This document shows positions 27,901 through 32,775 of a stretch of 32,775 nt of DNA, one piece after another; position 1 is the stretch's first letter, and each line of letters opens with the position of its first letter. The position numbers and the translations under genes were made by a program. The notes under the pieces are model-generated. The model was given only the letters and a program-made list of their open reading frames with translations, was not told the origin of the DNA and searched no databases. The stretch comes from Acidimicrobiaceae bacterium (GTDB lineage Bacteria; Actinomycetota; Acidimicrobiia; Acidimicrobiales; RAAP-2). The DNA is taken from positions 1-32,775 of the forward strand of contig JAOBWI010000099.1 of NCBI GenBank assembly GCA_025463285.1, given 5' to 3'.

Positions 27901-28426
27901 CCGGGGTGTCGTTCCAGGTGTAGAAGTCACGGTGAGCGGTGCCGGGCTGCGCGCGGCGGGCCCGCTGAAACCAGGGATGCTCGTCAGAGGTATGGGCGAG
28001 CACGAGCTCGGTGATGACGCGCATGCCTCGCCGGTGCGCTTCGCGAAGAAATGTTCGAAAGTCGCGCAGGGTTCCATAGGAAGGGTGGACCTGGCGGTAG
28101 TCCGAGATGTCGTAGCCGTCGTCACGTAAAGGGGAGGGGTAGAACGGGAGTAGCCACAGGGCCGTCACGCCGAGGGACTGAAGATAGTCGAGCTTCTCGA
28201 TGAGGCCCTTGAAATCACCGATGCCGTCACCGTTGCCGTCGTGGAACGCTCGAACGTGAAGCTCGTAAATGACGGCGTCTTTGTACCAACCGGCATCGGG
28301 ATTGTCGGGGGCCTCGTCGACGTGCTCTCGCGTCAGTGATTCCTGCGCCCGGTCTTTCGTCGCTTGGTCCTGCGGCGCTTGGTTCTCGAACTCGGGTTCA
28401 CCGCGCACGACGTCGACGGAGGCCAC
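24980..28426 (-). CDS. treS: trehalose synthase-maltokinase fusion (TreS-Pep2)
   Basis: This is a 1148-residue fusion. After about 45 charged, non-conserved residues comes a GH13 trehalose synthase (about 46-590) with GDFKGL, LVLAHTSDEHPWF, GIRLDAVPYL (Asp243), LAEANQWPED (Glu285) and LRNHDELTLEM (Asp351). It interconverts trehalose and maltose. A short linker leads to a maltokinase (about 610-1148) with RRWFAKKA, an ATP-binding lysine in FKFIRRFEEG (about 788), the catalytic loop HGDYHLGQ (Asp997) and DFEGEP (about 1014-1019), which phosphorylates maltose to maltose-1-phosphate. Joining the domains would pass maltose directly to the kinase. The GTG start shares one base with the glgE stop (TAGTG); a longer frame to 28609 is antisense-like and unsupported. 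Confidence 0.95.
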   Translation of the reverse strand: MASVDVVRGEPEFENQAPQDQATKDRAQESLTREHVDEAPDNPDAGWYKDAVIYELHVRAFHDGNGDGIGDFKGLIEKLDYLQSLGVTALWLLPFYPSPLRDDGYDISDYRQVHPSYGTLRDFRTFLREAHRRGMRVITELVLAHTSDEHPWFQRARRAQPGTAHRDFYTWNDTPDRFSDARIIFTDTETSNWTYDNVAGAYYWHRFFSGQPSLNYDSATVRQEMFDVVDYWLSMGVDGIRLDAVPYLYARDGTSCENLPEVFDFLRDLRAHVDRRFDDRMILAEANQWPEDAVAYMGDGDMCHMAFHFPLMPRMFMAARQEDRFPIVDILAETPSTPRDCQWALFLRNHDELTLEMVTDEERDYMYRVYAQDPQARINVGIRRRLAPLLGNDRALIEMMNGLLFSLHGTPIIYYGDEIGMGDNIYLGDRDAVRTPMQWDSDRNAGFSDANPQRLYLPTIVDPEYHYQAINVEAQDQNPSSLLWWMRRMVALRQRYRVFGRGTLEMLRPDNRKIFGFIRRYGNETVLCIFNLSRYVQCAELDLSEFRGSIPTEMFGNQKFPSIGELPYFITLGPHGFYWFLLENEPAASASARESFVIPGEWESLFTGVSRRTFENFLSSYLSRRRWFAKKARTITSTTLVDVIPVPATSTDGPRRRGSPPIALVLLVNVDLDFGGSERYVLSLSHLSGLEAEEFEKWHAEGIIANIRTGQVNGVLIDATYSPGFVRAMADLLARRRALPGTHGRLVGVPASALRDFDDCLSDDCPITPLSAEQSNSSVLVGEESIFKFIRRFEEGINPEVEVGRFLDEQARFPFSARVGGSVEYHSHSQLARPATLAVLEEFIPHESDGWDYVVDALAHGLEEAVAHRNSPELHVTAPADYFSLHREDLEPAHPLVGPHLEWASLLGERTADLHQALTSVRNDPNFAPEALTSLDRQSLYHGARTLTRQVLREVATLRVTSPLLSEVRSRENEIIERLRRLTTLTGDAARIRGHGDYHLGQVLWTGKDFVVIDFEGEPFRSLGQRRLKRPAVVDLAGMVRSLHYAGQAAALRLNRDLGVALQDHEIDNLNAWLTFWHRWVSGTFLNAYLEKSKGVSYLPQDLKEFRGLFDFFLLEKAMYELNYEANARPTWVDIPARGILDILNSPS

Positions 28427-30525
28427 TAGTTCGTTCCGTCGGTAGTGGGTGACTCCAACGCGAATATATGACACGGCACGCCATGCGGGTCGAGCTTGAC
28501 AAAGTTGTGCGTGCCACTCCACTCGAAGCGAGCGTCGGTCAACAGATCGTGCATGACGTAGCGCGCGTCCGCCTTGAGGCCAAGCGCCTGCGCGTCGAGA
28601 TCGAGCCAACCGGTCTGGGGGTACCCGTGGTCAAGGTTGACGACGACCACAATGACGTCGTCACCGGTCTCGCCTACGCGAGTCTTGGAGTAGGCGATCA
28701 GTTGCTCGTTATCGACGTGGTGGAACGTCAGCGTATCGTTGAACTGGAGTGCTGGGTGATCACGGCGGATCTGATTGACCAAGGCGATGACCTTGGCCAG
28801 GCTCTGCTTATTGGTTAGATCCCACGAGCGAATCTCGTACTTCTCTGAGTCCAAATACTCTTCGGAACCCGAGAAACGCGCGACGTGCTCTTGGAGTTCG
28901 AAGGTCGGTCCGTAGATGCCGTAGTTCGCGCTCAAAGTGGCGGCCAGTACGAGGCGCGAGAGGAACGCGGTCCGACCGCCGTGCTGCAGTTCGTCGGTCA
29001 AGATGTCGGGCGTATTAGGCCAGAAGTTGGGTCGAAAGTAGTCCGCGACGGGCGAAGTGGTCAACTCTCGTAGGTACGACTCGATCTCCCACTTGGTGCT
29101 GCGCCACGTGAAGTAGGTATAGGACTGAGAGAAGCCGATTTTCGCGAGCTGTTCCATGACGCGCGGTCTCGTGAAGGCCTCGGCGAGAAAGATGACGTCG
29201 GGACGTTCACCCTTGATTGACGCGATCAACCACTCCCAGAAGGCAAAGGGCTTGGTGTGGGGATTGTCGACGCGAAAGACGCTGACACCCTGGGCTATCC
29301 AATACCGCACTACCTCGAGCAGTTCGAACCAGAGCGAACGCCACTCGAAGCCCTCGAAGTTCAAGGGATAGATATCCTCGTATCGCTTGGGCGGATTCTC
29401 GGCGTAACGAATCGATCCCCCGGGCAGATGGTGAAACCAGTCGGGGTGCTCGTGGACCCAGGGATGATCCGGCGACGTTTGAAAAGCCAGGTCGAGCGCG
29501 ACGTCAATGCCGCGCGAATGGGCCGATCGCACGAGGTGACGAAAATCGTCGAGGGTGCCGAGTTGAGGGTGGATGGCCGTGTGGCCGCCGTCGTCGGCGC
29601 CGATGGCCCACGGGCTACCCGGATCGTTGGGCTCCGCGACGACGGCGCCGTTGAGTCCTTTTCTTCCGGTACGGCCAATGGGGTGGATGGGCGGAAGGTA
29701 GAGAACGTCAAAGCCCATGGACTCGACGTAATCCAGACGTGACTCGACGTCAGCGAAGGTGCCGTGCACGTGCGCACCGGTGCCGGTCGAACGGGGGAAG
29801 AGCTCGTACCACGTACTAAAGCGAGCCTTCGCCGGGTCCACGCTGACGAAGTAGGTCTCGGAGTTCACCGTTCGTGACGCCTCGGTCAACGTGTTCATTA
29901 GATCACTCACGCGTTCGGAGTAGATCGACTCGAACAGCGCCGCCGCGTTGCCGCCTTGGTCGGCCCGTGCGCCGCTCTTGGCGACTCGAAGGGCGAGCGC
30001 GCGCAGTTCCTCTGCCATGGCGACCAGTTCTCGTCGATCGCCCGCCTTCGCCCGCCGTGCTGCTTCGTGGAGTAGTTCCGCGCCGACGAGATACTCTTCA
30101 CTCACGTCCTGACCGGCCGCAGTTCGCGCGCGTAAGTCGCGGCGCCAGGTGGAGTACCGGTCGACACTGGCGCGAACCTTGAAGCGATATCGTCCCAGTC
30201 GGTTGATGGGGAGGTGAGCGCGCCAGCGATCATTGAAAAGACTCTCCATCTTGACGCTGGACCAGCCCGCGTCGTCGTCGTGACGAAAGCGCACCGCGCA
30301 GCTCATTAGGTCGTGTCCGTCGATGAACGCGTCCGCTTCGACGCGCAGCAGGTCGCCTACGGCGGCGCGGGCGGGGCGCTTACCACCATCGACTTGCGGC
30401 GCGATACCGCCGATTACGGGTCGAAGGATATCCACGGGGAACGGCTCCGGCGTGACCGCCTCACGTCGCTCGCTCGGGCGATCAATACTGCTATCGCTTT
30501 CACGATGTACGCGGGGGGACGCCAC
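28426..30525 (-). CDS. glgE: alpha-1,4-glucan:maltose-1-phosphate maltosyltransferase (GlgE)
   Basis: This 699-residue GH13_3 enzyme adds maltose from maltose-1-phosphate to the non-reducing end of alpha-1,4-glucan. The N-terminal domain (about 25-135) and helical insert (about 140-215) lead to the barrel with YLPPIHPIG, DLAFQTSPDHPW, VFRVDNPHTKP (nucleophile Asp420) and FLAEAFTRP (acid/base Glu449). The 29-residue spacing between these equals that in Streptomyces GlgE, and NTPDIL (about 505-510) follows. The GTG start has a near-perfect AAGGAGGTG 7 nt upstream, the best ribosome binding site in the window, consistent with the first gene of an operon. Confidence 0.96.
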   Translation of the reverse strand: MASPRVHRESDSSIDRPSERREAVTPEPFPVDILRPVIGGIAPQVDGGKRPARAAVGDLLRVEADAFIDGHDLMSCAVRFRHDDDAGWSSVKMESLFNDRWRAHLPINRLGRYRFKVRASVDRYSTWRRDLRARTAAGQDVSEEYLVGAELLHEAARRAKAGDRRELVAMAEELRALALRVAKSGARADQGGNAAALFESIYSERVSDLMNTLTEASRTVNSETYFVSVDPAKARFSTWYELFPRSTGTGAHVHGTFADVESRLDYVESMGFDVLYLPPIHPIGRTGRKGLNGAVVAEPNDPGSPWAIGADDGGHTAIHPQLGTLDDFRHLVRSAHSRGIDVALDLAFQTSPDHPWVHEHPDWFHHLPGGSIRYAENPPKRYEDIYPLNFEGFEWRSLWFELLEVVRYWIAQGVSVFRVDNPHTKPFAFWEWLIASIKGERPDVIFLAEAFTRPRVMEQLAKIGFSQSYTYFTWRSTKWEIESYLRELTTSPVADYFRPNFWPNTPDILTDELQHGGRTAFLSRLVLAATLSANYGIYGPTFELQEHVARFSGSEEYLDSEKYEIRSWDLTNKQSLAKVIALVNQIRRDHPALQFNDTLTFHHVDNEQLIAYSKTRVGETGDDVIVVVVNLDHGYPQTGWLDLDAQALGLKADARYVMHDLLTDARFEWSGTHNFVKLDPHGVPCHIFALESPTTDGTN

Positions 30526-30532
30526 GTGAAGC

Positions 30533-30541
30533 CACCTCCTT
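30533..30541 (-). promoter_or_regulatory. strong Shine-Dalgarno site of glgE
   Basis: AAGGAGGTG on the minus strand is fully complementary to the 16S rRNA tail and lies 7 nt before the GTG start. It decides the start and marks the entry point for ribosomes on the whole coupled operon. Confidence 0.8.
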
Positions 30542-30679
30542 AAGAAGTCACTTACGACAACGTGCAGCTATCGTTGAAGCCTTTGCACTACTGAGTACTG
30601 TACCGGCCGATGCTTTGTTCACGGCAAACGAGTCGGTTCTGTGGGGTTACCGAGGAACTTACGACGCGTGTGCAGCATG

Positions 30680-30707
30680 GCCCTACGCTATCGGTCACCA
30701 CCGTCAA
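30680..30707 (-). promoter_or_regulatory. candidate promoter of the glucan/trehalose operon
   Basis: On the minus strand TTGACG (30702-30707) and TAGGGC (30680-30685) are separated by 16 bp. The -35 is good and the -10 poor, which might suit an activated promoter. The leader would be about 150 nt. No better pair is evident closer to glgE. Confidence 0.3.
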
Positions 30708-30714
30708 CGTAGGG
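30681..30714. repeat. inverted repeat bracketing the candidate operon promoter
   Basis: CCCTACG (30681-30687) and CGTAGGG (30708-30714) form a perfect 7-bp inverted repeat with a 20-nt spacer. One arm overlaps the -10-like and the other abuts the -35-like element, so it could be an operator or an RNA stem. Confidence 0.4.
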
Positions 30715-30785
30715 TCGGGGCGTCGGTCGAGGTTGGCGCGAAGAACGTCGACCCTCCACGTTGAGAGGCCACTGCACCTCGGCCA

Positions 30786-30798
30786 CCAGAACTTCTGG
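30786..30798. repeat. 13-bp palindrome, candidate operator
   Basis: CCAGAA and TTCTGG flank a single central base, giving a perfect dyad about 80 bp upstream of the candidate promoter. The size suits a dimeric regulator. No regulator gene is adjacent. Confidence 0.35.
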
Positions 30799-30844
30799 GC
30801 ACTGGCGAAGGGCTCGGCTCACTATGACGTCCAGCTGGTTGTGC

Positions 30845-30865
30845 AAAAGGCGGTATCGCCGCCTT
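30845..30865 (-). terminator. intrinsic terminator after tRNA-Ser/typA
   Basis: On the minus strand AAGGCGG and CCGCCTT form a perfect 7-bp stem with a CGATA loop, and the run of T continues past the stem (TTTT, then GC). It lies about 135 nt beyond the tRNA and would separate typA/tRNA transcription from the glgE operon. Confidence 0.6.
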
Positions 30866-30900
30866 CGAGCGAGGGTCACGACACTCGTGCCCATCACCCT

Positions 30901-30928
30901 GCACCCGGCACCCGGCACCCGGCACCCC
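30901..30928. repeat. heptamer tandem repeat GCACCCG
   Basis: There are three exact GCACCCG units and a fourth differing only in its last base (GCACCCC). A degenerate CACCCT precedes them. They lie in the trailer between the tRNA and the terminator. Confidence 0.7.
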
Positions 30929-30999
30929 AGGACGTTGGCAAGGAGGCGTCGTGCGTATGTCTCGTCCCCCCGATCGATCACCTCTGGGTGGGTGCGCAG

Positions 31000-31084
31000 C
31001 GGAGGGAGTGGGATTTGAACCCACGGTGGGCAAGCCCACGCCGGTTTTCAAGACCGGTACATTCGTCCGCTCTGTCATCCCTCC
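31000..31084 (-). tRNA. tRNA-Ser (anticodon UGA)
   Basis: The minus strand folds as a serine tRNA. The acceptor GGAGGGA pairs with TCCCTCC, and the discriminator is G. The anticodon arm is CCGGTCTTGAAAACCGG with anticodon TGA. A long variable arm (GTGGG CTTG CCCAC) follows, typical of serine, and the T arm is GTGGGTTCAAATCCCAC. CCA is not encoded. It lies 26 nt downstream of the typA stop on the same strand and may share its transcript. Confidence 0.93.
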
Positions 31085-31110
31085 GGGAACAACCCTAGTG
31101 GAGGTGAGTT

Positions 31111-32775
31111 CTACGACTTTTTACGAAGACGGTGCCGCGAGGCCACGTCGAGTACCGTCTTGCGCAGTCGCACCGACTTCGGCGTCACTTCAACGGCCTC
31201 GTCGTCGGCGATGAACTCAAGCGCCTGTTCGAGTGAGAATATGGTCGGCGGCGCGATGCGCTCGGTGTTGTCACTGCCCGAGGCGCGCATGTTGGTGAGC
31301 TTCTTTTCTTTGGTGGGATTGACATTCATCTCGTCGGAGCGCGCGTTCTCGCCGACGATCATCCCTTCGTAGACCTCGACGCCGGGGCCCACGAACAGCA
31401 CGCCGCGCTGTTCTAGGTCGAGCAGCGCGTTGGCCGTCGTATCGCCACGGCGGTCCGCCACCAGCGTGCCCTTTTGGCGCATGCGAATGTCGCCGTACCA
31501 GGGCTCGTAGCCGTCGAAGGTGGTGTGCATCATGCCGGCCCCGCGCGTCTCAGTCATGAACTCGGTGCGGATGCCGACCAGCCCGCGCGCCGGAATGCGC
31601 CACTCCATGCGCACCCAGCCGGTGCCGTGGTTGACGAGGTCGACCATGTTGCCCTTGCGCGTGGCGAGCAGCGTGTTAATGGGACCGACGTACTCGTCGG
31701 GCGCGTCGATGGTGACGTGCTCCATTGGTTCGTTCAACTTCCCGTCGATCACGCGAGTGACGACTTGAGGTTTGCCAATGGTGAGCTCAAAGCCCTCGCG
31801 ACGCATGGTCTCAATCAAGACCGCGAGCTGCAACTCACCGCGTCCCTGCACCTCCCAAGCGTCGGGACGATCCGTGGGTAGCACGCGCAATGCCACGTTG
31901 CCGACCAGTTCTTTATCCAGTCGGTCCTTCACCATGCGCGCGGTGAGGAGTTTGCCTTCGGTGCCAGCTAGAGGGGAGGTATTGATACCGATGGTCATCG
32001 AGAGACTGGGCTCATCGACGTGAAGGGGCTCTAGGGGCTCAGGGTTGTCGGCGTCGGCCAAGGTTTCGCCGATGGTGATGTCCTCAAAGCCGGCCACGGC
32101 CACGATGTCGCCGGGACCGGCGCTCTGGGCCGGGATCCGTTCCAGGGCTTCGGTGATGAAGAGTTCGGTCACCTTGGCGTGCTCCACGGTGCCGTCGATA
32201 CGACACCAAGCCACGCGCTGACCACGCTCTAAGTTGCCGTTCACCACGCGACAGAGCGCCAGACGACCGAGGTAGGGCGAGGCGTCCAGGTTGCAGACGA
32301 GGGCCTGAAGGCCGTGACCCTCTTCGTACTGCGGCGCCGGCACGTAGTCGACAATCGTCTGAAAGAGCGGGGTGAGGTCGCCCGACGTGTCGTCGGGATC
32401 GAGCGAGGCCCACCCTTCTCGTGCGCTGGCGTACAGAATGGGAAAGGATATTTGGTGTTCGTCGGCGTCCAGGTCGAGAAAGAGGTTCTCCACTTCGCCC
32501 ACCACTTCTTTCACCCGGGCGTCGGGGCGATCGACCTTGTTAATGACCAGCACCACCGGCAATCGCTTTTCGAGGGTCTTGCGCAACACGAAGCGAGTTT
32601 GGGGCAGCGGCCCCTCCGCGGCGTCCACCAGCAAGATAACCGCGTCCACCATGGCCAGGCCTCGCTCGACTTCTCCTCCGAAGTCGGCGTGGCCCGGAGT
32701 GTCGATGATGTTGATGGTGAGGTCATTCCACTTGACCGCGGTGTTCTTCGCGAGGATGGTGATGCCCTTTTCGCG
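31111..32775 (-). CDS. typA: translational GTPase TypA/BipA, 5' end beyond window
   Basis: This is the C-terminal 554 residues of the ribosome-associated GTPase TypA (BipA), an EF-G-like factor in stress-related ribosome assembly. The visible part begins just before the G3 motif DTPGHADFGGEVERG. NKVD (G4) and SAR (G5) follow, then domains II, III and V and the TypA-specific C-terminal domain (FDGYEPWYGD, RGDTTANALLDLE, IVGENARSDEMNVN, KKLTNMRASGSD). The reading frame is open to the last base, so about 45 N-terminal residues with the P-loop lie outside. It ends 26 nt before tRNA-Ser. Confidence 0.95.
   Translation of the reverse strand, partial: REKGITILAKNTAVKWNDLTINIIDTPGHADFGGEVERGLAMVDAVILLVDAAEGPLPQTRFVLRKTLEKRLPVVLVINKVDRPDARVKEVVGEVENLFLDLDADEHQISFPILYASAREGWASLDPDDTSGDLTPLFQTIVDYVPAPQYEEGHGLQALVCNLDASPYLGRLALCRVVNGNLERGQRVAWCRIDGTVEHAKVTELFITEALERIPAQSAGPGDIVAVAGFEDITIGETLADADNPEPLEPLHVDEPSLSMTIGINTSPLAGTEGKLLTARMVKDRLDKELVGNVALRVLPTDRPDAWEVQGRGELQLAVLIETMRREGFELTIGKPQVVTRVIDGKLNEPMEHVTIDAPDEYVGPINTLLATRKGNMVDLVNHGTGWVRMEWRIPARGLVGIRTEFMTETRGAGMMHTTFDGYEPWYGDIRMRQKGTLVADRRGDTTANALLDLEQRGVLFVGPGVEVYEGMIVGENARSDEMNVNPTKEKKLTNMRASGSDNTERIAPPTIFSLEQALEFIADDEAVEVTPKSVRLRKTVLDVASRHRLRKKS

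Larger units (their letters stand above)
30546..30999. other. intergenic region between tRNA-Ser and glgE
   Basis: This 454-bp stretch holds no believable gene: the open frames in it lack motifs and the longest one runs antisense through the tRNA. It contains a minus-strand terminator, a heptamer tandem repeat, a 13-bp palindrome, and a -35/-10-like pair inside an inverted repeat, each listed separately. It is therefore the likely control region of the glucan/trehalose operon. Confidence 0.6.

Noticed and set aside
25193..28129. Long plus-strand open frames opposite treS-pep2 and other operon genes
   Set aside because: These are shadows produced by high GC in third codon positions. They carry no motifs and lie opposite conserved catalytic domains.
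30610..31098. Plus-strand open frame of 162 codons, and a minus-strand frame 30704-31078, across the tRNA-Ser region
   Set aside because: Both run through the tRNA gene and give the well-known spurious peptides seen over serine tRNAs (for example a REWDLNPRW stretch). They have no family motif and no ribosome binding site.

Overview
The window looks like a chromosomal segment of a high-GC actinobacterium. An Acidimicrobiia-like lineage is my inference. The basis is the DUF3048 protein, an actinobacterial-style MNT/HEPN pair, a GlgE maltosyltransferase pathway, frequent GTG/TTG starts, and several genes whose start codon lies 6-8 nt after a TANNNT box, as in leaderless actinobacterial transcripts. 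I see no phage genes, insertion sequences, CRISPR array or replication origin.

Left part (1-14.7 kb), mostly plus strand: a histidine phosphatase (minus); a tight three-gene unit of phosphosulfolactate synthase-like protein, VOC protein and acid-CoA ligase; a membrane acyltransferase; an unusual ClC-family protein; two overlapping GNAT acetyltransferases; a secreted or anchored DUF3048 protein; a convergent SRPBCC protein; an alpha/beta hydrolase; a ureohydrolase (agmatinase family); a convergent PLP-dependent decarboxylase; prephenate dehydratase; and a nucleotidyltransferase/HEPN toxin-antitoxin-like pair.

Right part (14.6-30.5 kb), minus strand: one very compact seven-gene alpha-glucan/trehalose operon in the order glgE, treS-pep2 fusion, malQ, glgB, treZ, glgX(treX), treY. 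Each of the six junctions is a 1-4 nt stop/start overlap, which also fixes the true starts, since most open frames extend further upstream. The products can make alpha-glucan from trehalose (TreS to maltose, Pep2 to maltose-1-phosphate, GlgE to linear glucan, GlgB to branched glucan) and return glucan to trehalose (GlgX debranching, TreY, TreZ), with MalQ reshuffling malto-oligosaccharides. This is a complete glucan-trehalose cycle in one transcription unit and the most notable system here.

Right edge (30.5-32.8 kb): a 454-bp gap with a minus-strand terminator, a heptamer tandem repeat, inverted repeats and a candidate operon promoter; then tRNA-Ser(UGA) and the translational GTPase typA (BipA), which runs off the window.
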